Assembly: GCA_026724425.1 (NCBI GenBank)
Contig: JAIUCV010000649.1
Coordinates: 372,001-436,000, forward strand
Direction: 5' to 3'
DNA: 64,000 nt
Source: Erythrophleum ivorense
Taxonomy: Eukaryota; Streptophyta; Magnoliopsida; Fabales; Fabaceae
The notes under the pieces were generated by a model that was given only the letters and a program-made list of their open reading frames with translations, did no database searches and had not been told where the DNA came from. Within the stretch, counting starts at the first letter, position 1; every line of letters starts with the position of its first letter. The position numbers and the translations under genes are program-made. Shown one piece after another: positions 1 through 10,825 of this stretch.

Positions 1-265
1 TTTCAAATAATTAGAGAAAGTTTGGTGGTAATCATCATGACAGGCTTCAAGAATTGTTCAAAGAATAATAAGCGGCTCTTCGATATACACACACACACAC
101 ACACATATAAGGGATATGTTTATGTTTTATGATAATTCACACATTTTATTTATTCGAATTCGAATATCTAAATAAAAAATAAATTTATATTTTAAATTTT
201 TTTGAAATATTTTCAAAAGTCCAGGACTGATATGTGTAATTCTACCCATATCCTTAGTGCGCGTT

Positions 266-298
<33 letters not shown>

Positions 299-641
299 TA
301 AAAATAAATATAAAAAAATCTCTAAATTTAGTTCTCCAAACTTAATATTCATTCCACCCTAAAATTGATGATTATTGTGTGTTTATAAAAATAATAAAAA
401 TAAACAAGTTAATCATTTTGTCTTTCAAAGATCATTCTTTTTTAAATGTTGTTCTTCAAAAATAAAATCTTTAAATTTAGCTTCCAAACTTTCTTTCCCA
501 TCCAAATATTTTGCCTATTAGGTCAAGTTCATGACATATTACGAACATGCCTTATTAGGAGTCCATATGCCTATTAACTAATATAGAGGACTTGCTAGGG
601 TGTCTTGAACCCCCCAAAAAGAGCTTTGTTTTATCTAATGT

Positions 642-775
642 CACAAAAACCCCAACTTGCCCAAGTGTTGTGAAATTAGACAAAATGTTGTTGTCTTAGA
701 GGTTCAAGCACAAAAGCCCCAAGTTGCCTTAGTGTTGTGAAATTAGACAAAATGTTGTTGTTTTAGAGGTTCAAG
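642..775. repeat. Two tandem copies of a 67-bp unit
   Basis: Units at 642-708 and 709-775 are nearly identical and contain GTTGTGAAATTAGACAAAAT. The other copies of repeat A have this unit once, so the duplication arose after the A copies separated. Confidence 0.85.
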
Positions 776-1780
776 ACACTTAAACAAGTCTAAATTACTA
801 GTTAACAGTCATATGAACTCTTGTTTCTATTATGTTAACTAATGTGTTAAGTAACAATGACTTTGCTAATAGAAAAACCATTTTCATTGGAGAGAAATGT
901 TTGGGGCATTAAATTGTGAGATTTTATATTTTTAAAAGATTAAATTGAGAGAAGAATAATTTTTTAAGAACAAAATCATTAATTGACTCTAAAAAAATTC
1001 ACTCAAATTGTATTTTGTATATTTTGAGTTATATGAATAGTTATTATGATTTTATATGAATGAATTATAGTAAAGAAATCTCAATTTAAGAAAAATTTGT
1101 TCATTTTAAAATTTTGAATCGAGTTCAGCAATTTAAGTATTCAATAAAAAAAGAAAGAGGGCTTGAATTTTTATCCGCTATGTATGGCTCTTAGAATAAA
1201 GAAATATGGGTTCAAAAATAAATATTATAATAACTTACTCATACTATGCATAATTGTTTCTAAATTATCTATGAAATAACAATTTTATAATAAACTATTG
1301 AATTCAAGAACTTGTTATTTTGAAGTATATCCAGTAGGGGTATTCACGTTGGATAGGCAATCGATTGTAGGTTTCAAGACAAAAGTTCTCCCCCAATTTT
1401 GCTTTAGAAATAAAAGTTTACAATAGACCAACTAGTCTTTAAGATTAATTTATTTATTTTTTCTTGCCAGTAGAATCAAAATAAGTTTGAAGTAAATACG
1501 TGTCACTCACTGCCATTACTCTTCATATTCCTATTGTAAAAATATTCCAATTGAATTAGTTACGATTCTAGGTTTCAAAGCAAATGTCCTCTCTTAATTT
1601 TTCCCTATATCGAGATAAAAAGTCTCAGGTTGAATTAGTATTTTCATTTTATAAGTTTATATAAAATTTGAAATTAATATCTTAAATTTAAAATATCCTA
1701 ATTAAATGGTGTCTTATCTTTTCTTTTGTTTTTTTTTCCCTCTATCATAAGTGTATTAAATTGTCAAAATTATTAACTTA

Positions 1781-1888
1781 GGGTGTGTTTGGAATCACAG
1801 TAGCAAAATATGTTTGTGTAAAAACAACAATTTGTTACTTAGAGAAAACGTGATTTTGAAATAAGCTACCAAATTTTTAAACACGTAC
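1781..1888. mobile_element. Tourist-like MITE (PIF/Harbinger type), 108 bp
   Basis: The insert starts GGGTGTGTTTGG and ends with AAACACGTAC, an imperfect terminal inverted repeat typical of plant PIF/Harbinger MITEs. It is flanked by TTA at 1778-1780 and 1889-1891, the expected 3-bp target duplication. Copies A2 and A3 of the surrounding repeat lack this block, so the empty site can be read within the same window. It has no coding capacity. Confidence 0.65.
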
Positions 1889-3124
1889 TTAAACGCTGTT
1901 GAGAAGGAATTTTCCGTGACTATTAACTCTTTTAGTTGTTTATGGACTTATCTACATAACTTATTTCCTGAATTTAGTTTAGGTCCCAATCAAAGGTTCT
2001 AGAAATTTGGCAACTATAACAAGCCAACAAACACATGAAATAATGTCATATCAATGCAATTAAAAGTTAGAATCGTCTAATATATATATAAAAAAGGTTA
2101 GAATCGTCTCAATAGCAACTAAGTGGTCAGACATGACAATTTAAGATTCATGAGATAAATTAAAATACAAATGATCATTTTTGCCCATGTCAAATTTAAT
2201 AATCAATTTAAAACTCTTAATATAGTTAAATGACCAGAATATTAATTTTTACCAAGTTATACCACCTTTTGAAGTTTAATAAGAATAAATTTCATCTCTG
2301 CTCATTTTTTTGGGTACTTCTAATCTTACAACTTTCTTATCACTTAAAAAAAAAATCTCTTAAATGATAGAGATTGATTTCTCCAGGTTTTGAAGGAGTC
2401 CATCAATTGACACACGCGCAGAGAGAGAATCTAGCTTTTGAAATTTGTTTCATGAAAGCACCGAACAACTAAGAGACAACATGCAAATTAATGGAGCACT
2501 CTCTAATTAATATCCAATTCTTTTTTCTAGAAGAGAATAATATTAAAGAAAAAAGGAACAAACTTATATCTTGTATGACCCCCAACCTCAACCCAACAAA
2601 TTAAGAGAGAGAGAGAGGATCAATCACTCGTGTTAATTTGCAAAAAGAAGCAAGTTGGCAAGTTGTCTCTACAAAACAATTTTATATATTCAACAAAAGT
2701 TTAGAATAGTATGATGCCTTCCCCACCATTGCCCACGCTCTCCTTTAGGAAAAAAAGGCAATTTTATAATATACCTTCATGAAATGCTTTGGTGCATTAT
2801 TATTTTTCATTCAAAAATTTAAAATATTAATAGTTTAAAAAATTAAATAATTATTTAAAAAATATTTATTATTTACTTCTTTAATATTTGCAAACAGATG
2901 ACATGTAAAATAATTTTGATAAAAGAAATAATTATGTGTGTAATAAATTTTTTAAGGAAATTGCAGGTTTTTTTCCAACTTTTTTAAATATCTTAGTTAA
3001 ATACGCATATTTAGTCTACAACCATAAAATTATAATTGAAGATATATCCTTGCCTACAAAGTGGGGAATCTTATATTTTACCAACACTCACAAATTGATA
3101 ATTTTGTTATTGTCTTTTCCTAAC

Positions 3125-3352
3125 TGAAAGTAGAATATGAGATAATGGTGAAAAGCTTAATATATTCACTGTACAATGTGTCAAATATATATAGGAGAAA
3201 GGGAGAGAGAGGGATTTGACTATCATAACTACAATTAAAGAAATTAAATCAAATCCCTAAAGAATAGGAAATAAATCGAATAATCCCTAAATAAAAGGAA
3301 ACTGAAATGAGGTAAATAGGAAACCCATCAATCAAATTAATTATAATTAACA
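3125..3352 (-). repeat. 3' LTR of the copia element
   Basis: 228 bp, TG...CA, preceded on the minus strand by a purine-rich tract. It differs from the 5' LTR at 9 positions by hand count. Confidence 0.95.
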
Positions 3353-3361
3353 TCCCCCCTC
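3353..3361 (-). other. Polypurine tract of the copia element
   Basis: The minus strand reads GAGGGGGGA immediately before the 3' LTR. This is the expected priming site for plus-strand DNA synthesis. Confidence 0.85.
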
Positions 3362-3365
3362 AAAC

Positions 3366-6300
3366 TCAAGATGGGGGAATGAAAATCATCTTGAGTTTAT
3401 TCATTAATATCTGAAAACGTCCTGGTTGCTGAGACTTGGTGAAGAGGTCGGCGGGCTGTTCAGATGTCCGAATGGGAAGTAATCGAAGTGTGCCTCGAGT
3501 GACATGCTGCTGAGTAAAATGACAGTCAATTTCAATGTGCTTAATCCGTTCATGAAACACATCATTGTGAGCAATTTGTCTGGCACTCTGACTATCACAA
3601 TAGAGATCAATAAAAGAGGTTTGTGAAGCTCCCATATCAGCAAGTAACCATCGGAGCCATAAAATCTCAGAAGTAGTATCTGCTAGCGCTCGATACTCAG
3701 ATTCAGCACTAGAGCGAGAAGCCAAAGTCTGTCTCTTACTGCTCCATGAGATTAGAGATTCCCCAAGGAATATGCAAAAGCCAGTGATAGAACGACGATC
3801 ACTATGGTCACCTCCCCAATCAGCATCAAAATAGGCTCGTAAGGTAAGGGAGGAGTTGGCAGAGAAATGTAGGCCATGAGGTAAGGCACCATTAACATAC
3901 TGAAGAATGCGAAGGACTGCTGCATAGTGGGTGGTCCGAGGAGCGAACATGAACTGGCTAACAATGTGAACAGCGTATGTAATATCTGGACGAGTCACTG
4001 TGAGATAGATAAGACTACCAACTAGCTCGCAATAACGAGTGGGTTTTTCAGCAAAGTACCATCAGTAGGTGTGAACTTCGCATTCAGTTCTATGGGAGTG
4101 TTTGCAGTTTCATCATCAGGAATTTGAGCTCGGGAAATCAAATCGGATGCATACTTAACCTGAGAAAGAGAAATACCATCAACCAGAGGAAGTACTTCTA
4201 AGCCAAGGAAATATTTCAAGTTCCCAAGATCCTTCATTTCAAATTGTTGCTTAAGGAAGTCCTGGAATTCTTGAATTCCTGTGATGTCATCACCAGTAAT
4301 AATCATGTCATCAACATACAAGAGTAGTAGAACAATACCATGATCAGTTTTGCGAAGAAAAAGTGCAGCATCATGAGGACTACACAAAAATCCAAGCTGA
4401 CTGATAGTGGAGCTGAATTTGGCGAACCAAGCTCGAGGAGCTTGTTTGAGGCAGTATAGAGCACGACGAAGGCGGCAGACTTTGTTTTTCGAGTGTGTGT
4501 ACCCAAGAGGAGGCCTCATATAAACCTCTTCTTCTATATCACCATTCAAAAAGGCATTCTTGACATCCATTTGACGAAGAACCCACTGTTTAGCAGCAGC
4601 AACAGCAAGTAAACTTTGGACTGAAGTGATACAAGCAACTGGAGCAAACGTCTCCTCATAATCGATGCCGTATTCCTGAGTAAACCCTTGTGCCACTAAG
4701 CGAGCCTTGTATCGTTCCACAGATCCATCAGAATTAGTTTTTATTTTGTAGACCCATTTGCTTCCTACAAAAGTTTTGTCAGGTGGAAGTTCAACCAAGT
4801 CCCAAGTATGCATTTTCTCCAAAGCCTGTAATTCATCTTTCATTACTTGCTGCCAACGAGGATCACTAGAGGCTTCTTTATAGGACTGTGGTTCATGCAA
4901 AGAAAGAATAGTAGAAAAGCAATGATAATCACGAAGATAGGAAGGGAGATGTCTTACTCGAGTTGGACGGGTGGTGGAAGATGAAGGCACATCATGTGTA
5001 AGATCTTCAAGAGGGGCAGAGTCATTGGTGGAGGGTGAGTCATCAGACGTATGTGTGACCTGGTCAGAGGATTCAATACCTGTATCACTAGGAAAAAGAT
5101 CAGCAGAAGGATCTATGAAAAGAGGAGATAAGGTGGGTGGAATAAAGGAAAATTGAGATAGATTGGAAAACATGACATGCTCCCAAAATATAACATGTCA
5201 AGAGATACGAATGCAATGAGACAGAGGATCCCAACAACGATATCCTTTATGCTCATGATCATAACCTAAGAGACAACAAATTCGAGCATGAGCTTGAAGC
5301 TTGGTACACTCATGAGGAGGAAGAAGAACAAAACAAGTACAACTAAAAACTTAGAACTCAGTGTAATCGGGAGAAGTACCATAAAGACGTGCAAAAAGAG
5401 AGATATTACCGATAACTGAGGATGGAATGCGATTTATAACATGAACAGCTGTAAGAGCTGCCTCTCCCCAGAAGCGCTCAGGACAAGAAGAGGAGATAAG
5501 AAGTGCTCGCACAGTATCAAGAATGTGGCGGTGTTTGCGCTCTACCTGACCATTCTGCTGGGAGGTATAAGGGCAAGAGTATTGAGAGAGAGTGCCCTAT
5601 GCATCAAGAAAACTAAGAAGTTGGGAGTCACGATATTCCATAGCATTATCTCGCCGAAAAATTTTGATAGTTTTAGAAAATTGAGGGCGAATCATATTTG
5701 CAAATTTAATATAAATCGCAGACAATTCAGAACGATTTTTCATCATGTAAATCTAAGTAAAACGAGAATAATCATCAACAAAAATAACAAAATAACGGCA
5801 TCCTCCCATAGAGGAAGTAGGAGCAGGACCCTAAATATCAGAGTGAATCAAATCAAAAGGTGACTCAAAAACAGAAGTACTTTTATCAAATGACAACGCA
5901 GGTTGTTTTGCAATTTGACAAGAAACACACTCTAAAGATTTTTCAATGACATTGCCTAAAAGACCATTCGAAATTAAAGATGACAATTTGTGGACAGAAC
6001 AATGACCAAGACGATGATGCCATAAATCAAAAGAAACAGCAGGGGAAGCCGCGCATAAGCGAGGTGATGTGGATAGAGGAATATGCAGGGAATTAAGCTC
6101 AAACATACGTCCAATTTTACGCCCCGTTCCAATGATCTGTCCCGTCCGAGGATCCTGCACACGACAACCATTAGAAGAAAAGATTACATCATAACCAAGG
6201 TCAACTAATTGACCAACAGAGATAAGATTAAAGGATATGGCAGGAACAAAATAAACATCATTAAGGGATAGAGTGGATAAGGAAATAGAACCATGGTGAC

Positions 6301-7477
6301 TAACAGACATCAAGGAACCATCAGCAGTATTAATTTGAGGGGTAATAGTGGCAGGCGACCAGGAAGAAAAGATTTTTGACTGACCAGTCATGTGATTATA
6401 ACAAGCAGAGTCAAAGTACCAAGGAGGGTTACCTGAGGGAGTAGCTAAAGCAGTAGGTGGAGGGGAGGTACCAGAAAGCAATTGCTTAAGGAGGGCCTCA
6501 AGGTCACTAGATATTGGTAGAGTACTTGGAGAAGTAGATGTATCATCAGCAGCAGTAGATGTGGAGAGAGCAGGCTTGGACAGTTGACTGGGTTGTGTGA
6601 AATTTTTATTTTGATCAGATCTAGGAGGACGAATAGGGCAGTGCTTAATGACATGTTCAGGCTTCTTGCAGTAACAACAAAATAGAGAAGAGTAGTTTGT
6701 AGCAATATGTCCCTTCCTCTTACAGGTGCGACATTCAATTAGAGGACACTCAGAGAATAGATGATTGGCCTGGAGACAGCGACAACACAATTTAGAGTTT
6801 TTCTCAGTTGTCGCAAAAGCCATATCAGTGCCACGCCGTAAAAGTCCTAATCGAGTTTCCTCTAACTTCAACTGAGGAAGTGCATCCTCAAGAGTAGGAA
6901 GTGGACTTTGGTGCAATAGAGAAGCGCGAATAGGCTCAAACGCATTATTAAGTGCCATCAGAAATTGAATAAGTCTCAGACAATCACGGTAAGATGTAAA
7001 AGCATTAGCATCTTCAGTACATTTGAATTTTGGCTCAAAATATGCCAATTGATCCCAGACAAATTCCATCTTGGCAAGAAACTCATACACAGGCTGACCA
7101 GTTTCTTGCTTTAGAGTACTTAGATCTTTCTGGAGCTAAAATTGGTTGGAGAGATCGAAAGAAGTATAATGACTGGCAAGATGATCCCATACCTCTTTAG
7201 CAGTCTCATATCATCCAAATTGTTGATTAATGCTGGTAGTAGAGGTGTTTCGAAACCATGTGATGATTTGGTGATTTTTGCTATCCCAATCTTCCAAACG
7301 CTCAGCAAATTTAGCATCAGTTTCTAATTCATTACAAAGAGGATATTTTATATCACCTATAACATATCGCCACAGTTTGCGACCTTTAAGGAACCCTCGC
7401 ATGCTCTCCAACCAGTGATGATAATTGGATCCATTCAGAAGTATAGAAATAGGTTGTGTAATATTGTTCTTATCCAT
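3366..7477 (-). pseudogene. Copia gag-pol polyprotein, disrupted
   Basis: A gag-like start lies at 7477 (MDKNNITQP, then LNGSNYHHWLESM). Three CCHC zinc knuckles follow near 6787-6638; the middle one has lost its last cysteine (now Tyr). Then come the protease motif DSACYNHMTG, a GAG-pre-integrase region with H-H-C-C residues, an integrase core, reverse transcriptase (DVKNAFLNG, catalytic YVDD) and RNase H (DADWGGD, SRSSAESEYRAL) ending at 3366. Gag through reverse transcriptase stay in one frame, interrupted by in-frame stops: two between 7211 and 7090, one at the gag/integrase boundary near 5831, and at least three inside integrase. A one-base loss near 4030 puts RNase H in another frame. 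Several stops are TAG where the family has Trp. It would provide the particle protein and replication enzymes of the element if intact; here it is dead. Confidence 0.93.
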
Positions 7478-7876
7478 AGCAGTGATATAACTCAAGATAG
7501 AAGTGGATTTTGTAGAAACAGAGGCCAGAAATGGAAAGAACACCCCCAAAAACCTTAGGAACTGGTGCAACTTGTTCAAAACTTGGCCTGAAAATCAGTG
7601 ACTCGGACAGATGAAGAGAAACTGAAATTTTGGCGATCCAGTGATGATCTGGCGGCGCGTGGAAGCTCCATTGGCTGTGAAATTTTGATGGCGGTGTCTC
7701 AGGACGATGGTGAACGTGGAGGTCTGGCGCGTGGGGTGAACAGAGCACGACAGAAGTACAAAGCAGAGACAAACAAAGGTAAAACGAAAAGAAGAAAGAC
7801 TGTAGCGGAGAGAAAATTGTAAATCTGGATTGTTCTTGAAGAATGAACAATCAGGCACAGGAGAGATGCAAGAAAA

Positions 7877-7888
7877 GCTCTAATACCA
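7877..7888 (-). other. Primer-binding site of the copia element
   Basis: The minus strand reads TGGTATTAGAGC directly inside the 5' LTR. This is the usual plant copia site complementary to the 3' end of initiator tRNA-Met (TGGTATCAGAGC) with one C-to-T change. Confidence 0.9.
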
Positions 7889-8116
7889 TGAAAGTAGAAT
7901 ATGAGATAATGGTGAAAAGGTTAATATATTCACTATACAATGTGTCAAATATATACAGGAGAAAGGGAGAGAGAGGGATTTGACTATCATAATTACAATT
8001 AAAGAAATTAAATCAAATCCCTAAAGAATAGGAAATAAATCAAATAATCTCTAAATAAAAAGAAACTGAAATGAGGCAAATAGGAAACTCATCAATCAAA
8101 TTAATTATAATTAACA
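7889..8116 (-). repeat. 5' LTR of the copia element
   Basis: 228 bp, TG...CA, next to the primer-binding site on its internal side. It pairs with the repeat at 3125-3352. Confidence 0.95.
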
Positions 8117-9690
8117 CTAACTACCACTTGGCACATGATTATATGAAAAAACCAAACGGCCCATTCGAGTTGTTTGCTTATGTTTGTTTCTGGTGTTTTT
8201 ATACAGCAAAACCTAGAGCTTTATGTTAGATTAAATTTTCGATGGATTTCATCATCATACATTTTAAAAACCAAAGGTGGTTTTGAGAATATATATATAC
8301 ACACACTCACACACAACTATTGCTATTATACATTTGAGTCTGAAAAGACATTTCTATTTTAACTAATTAGATTTAAATTAATTTATCTTTATTGTAGATC
8401 TATCATTATATGGTGTATAGTGTTACCTAAATACATCTTCTTATATTTTTATTAGCTTCTCATTAAAATACAATTTTTTTTTCATTATACCTATAGCATG
8501 TCAAATTTTGAGAAGTCAGGTTCTCTCGCAAGATATGAGAAGAGAAATTAATTACTTTTATATTATAAATTAATATTTTAGATTAAGGTTAAAATTATTT
8601 ATGCAAAAATTAAAAAATATATTTATTAAACATGAATTTTAAATGAAACTTTGGGTGTATCTTTAAAAGGGGTAATATTGGTGCAATAACTACAAGGCAC
8701 ACTAAGAAAAGATCACATGGCGATGACATGCCAAAATATATTAATAGGATGTCAACTTGAAATAATTTGTTGTAACTTAATTAACATATTTTGATATATT
8801 ATTGCCACGTGTCTTCCTCTTAGTGTGTTACGTAGTGACTAAAGCTAAGTAAATTTTTTTAAGTGTTAAATAAATTATCTTAGGATAAAAACAAAAATTA
8901 ATTAATTTTAATCGAATTTTAAAGTCTATAAATTATCTTATGGAGCTAGTTGGGTATTTATTTGGTAGTTAGTGGGATTCCTTTGTATCTAACACCTTAC
9001 TTCCCTTTTTCTTTTTCTCTTCACTCGCCCTCACCTTGCACGACAACTTCTTTTCTCCACCGTTCACGAATTATGCAGCATCTCCCTTCTTCATCATGTT
9101 CTTCTTTCATCAATGTTTTTCTTCTTTTAACAACACTTTCCCCTATCATGCAACCATTGTCCAGATGTCTACTCCAGCTAGCCACACTTCATTGTCCTTT
9201 CACCATGAGCCACTGTGGGTGGCCATGAAGGAAGCCATAAGCATGGGAGCTTCATTTTTTGTTCCTTTTTGTTTTTCATCTTTTCCACTTTTTTTCATTC
9301 AGATGATTCTCTCTCTTATTATTGTTATATCTTAACTTCAATGGTATCTTAAATTTTCTAGCTTTCCCTTCTTTCAAGTTTGGCCATTAGTGGATCTTGG
9401 AATTTTTTTTTTTTTTAGAGGGGAGGGGGGGAGGGGAGGATTTGTTCTAAGCTTCCAAATGTTAAATTGACCCCTTTATTCTTCAATTCCCTACTCCATA
9501 AGGAAATTTCTGAGTTCAATTTAAATTTAAGAAGCTTAATTTGAAAATTCTAAATTTAAAGTTAGTGGTGATGATGTGGAATTTATATTAAAATTAAAGC
9601 TTTTAGCTATTATAAGTTGTATTTAGTCATATTGATGTTATAAGGTATCAATTGGATAGCTGTTAATTTTATGCTTAATGTGGTTTCAGG
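8117..9690. other. AT-rich intergenic DNA, no gene recognised
   Basis: It holds a pyrimidine-rich stretch (about 8995-9150), a poly-T/poly-G run near 9399-9440, and a chance 99-codon open frame on the plus strand (9036-9335) whose Phe/Ser/His-rich translation matches nothing I know. I see no splice pattern or domain. Confidence 0.5.
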
Positions 9691-10825
9691 CAAGGAGGAT
9701 ACACTGTCAACTATGATTATGCCTTAAATCAGTAGAAGGGACCTCTACTGTTAATCTTTAACGTGAGTGTATAGAAAGTAAGATGGCATCCTTCATTTAC
9801 ATCTTGATTATATTTTCTTGCTTCAAATATTGTTTTAATAATTTTTATTATACTATGTCATGGGGAAGCAAATCTTAAACCTATGAAAATCTTTACTTGC
9901 AAAATATATTGTAAATAATGGCAAAATTCATATATGTGTAATATAAGAATAGTGATGTCACCCTTAAATAGAAGTATGATTGGCATGAATCATGGGGCAA
10001 ATCTTGCCTCCATAAACCTTGACCACCAATACTAAATCCCTTCCAAATTTCAAGTAGTAAGTATAAACAACCACCATAACCATGAGTTCAATCATGACAT
10101 AACTTTTATATCTCATGTAACCCATTTACTATTTATGTGTAAATCAATTATTTCATAACTAGTTCAATTGCAACAAAAGTTATTTCATAGCTCACAAACC
10201 ATGTAAACAATAGAAAAATTACACATCATGTATATATATATAACATGATAACTAAAATTTCCAACCACTAATGTATCATATACATAGTCATCATAATATT
10301 AGGTGAATATCCTCTATGTAAGGATATCACCAATCATACAAACATCAAATTATCATTTAGTTAGTTAGTATTCAGGGTTAATGCATATACATATCATACA
10401 ATCAAAAAGGGATTCTTGAATCAACCATAACTGAGTCAACCAAAGAGCAAATACATTCAAATAAAAGGGTGCTCTGTACTACTGCATACTAAACTCCAAA
10501 GCTTAATTATTTAAGTTTGCCATTGGGGGTGGATTAGGTACCTTTGCACAGGGAGGCATTGACTATTTTTTCTCAATGGATACTATAGTCTTCATACCTG
10601 GGATGACCTTTACTTGGCTAATACCTAGAAGTTGAATGTAAACCCATTCTAGTTCAACCACATATTTAGTTATGAGCATCTTAGTCCTCTAAACACCTTA
10701 TAACACAAAGTGAGAATCATCATAATTCTCAATAAGACAATCATAAGGTTAAAATAAATAATGGTTCAACTACCTCATGTATAGAAAACATTTTTTATTT
10801 ACCTTGTCTATATGAGATCAGTTGG
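9691..10825. other. Non-coding repeat-like DNA left of the nested elements
   Basis: No gene seen. The sequence appears to continue after the inserted element at 13677-14587, because the flanks of that insertion carry a shared TTGG. It may be part of an older, unrecognised element. A short region at 13.9-14.55 kb repeats a degenerate phrase around GGTCATCCATACA three to four times. Confidence 0.35.

Larger units (their letters stand above)
1..2970. repeat. Non-coding repeat A, copy A1
   Basis: AT-rich sequence without a credible gene. It aligns by eye, in the same order and orientation, with 34793-36346 plus 43200-45000 (A2), with 48.4-52.17 kb (A3), and from about position 2030 onward with 62986-64000 (A4). 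Shared landmarks are a stretch near 640 containing TTGTGAAATTAGACAAAAT, a stretch near 1340 with GTATTCACGTTGGATAGGC, a (GA)n run near 2603, and ATGCCTTCCCCACCATT near 2712. It probably began before the window. It carries a private tandem duplication and a private MITE, and homology stops near 2970, shortly before the copia insertion. In A2 the right end of this repeat abuts the 3' end of a UGT gene, so it is probably duplicated intergenic DNA and not a transposon in its own right. Confidence 0.75.
3125..8116 (-). mobile_element. Ty1/copia LTR retrotransposon, full length, decayed
   Basis: Two 228-bp direct repeats, both beginning TG and ending CA, bound a 4992-bp element. The host sequence CTAAC at 3120-3124 is repeated at 8117-8121, a perfect 5-bp target duplication. 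On the minus strand the order is 5' LTR, primer-binding site, gag, protease, integrase, reverse transcriptase, RNase H, polypurine tract, 3' LTR. Integrase before reverse transcriptase is the Ty1/copia order. I count 9 differences between the LTRs, 8 of them transitions, about 4 percent, so the insertion is fairly recent. The element cannot be autonomous because its coding frame has several stops and a frameshift. It sits just past the right end of repeat copy A1. Confidence 0.96.

Noticed and set aside
5441..5863. 140-codon plus-strand open frame
   Set aside because: It is the antisense of the copia integrase region, which is clearly coded on the other strand.
9036..9335. 99-codon plus-strand open frame
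   Set aside because: Pyrimidine-rich sequence gives a Phe/Ser/His-rich translation with no motif; no splice or start context that supports a gene.
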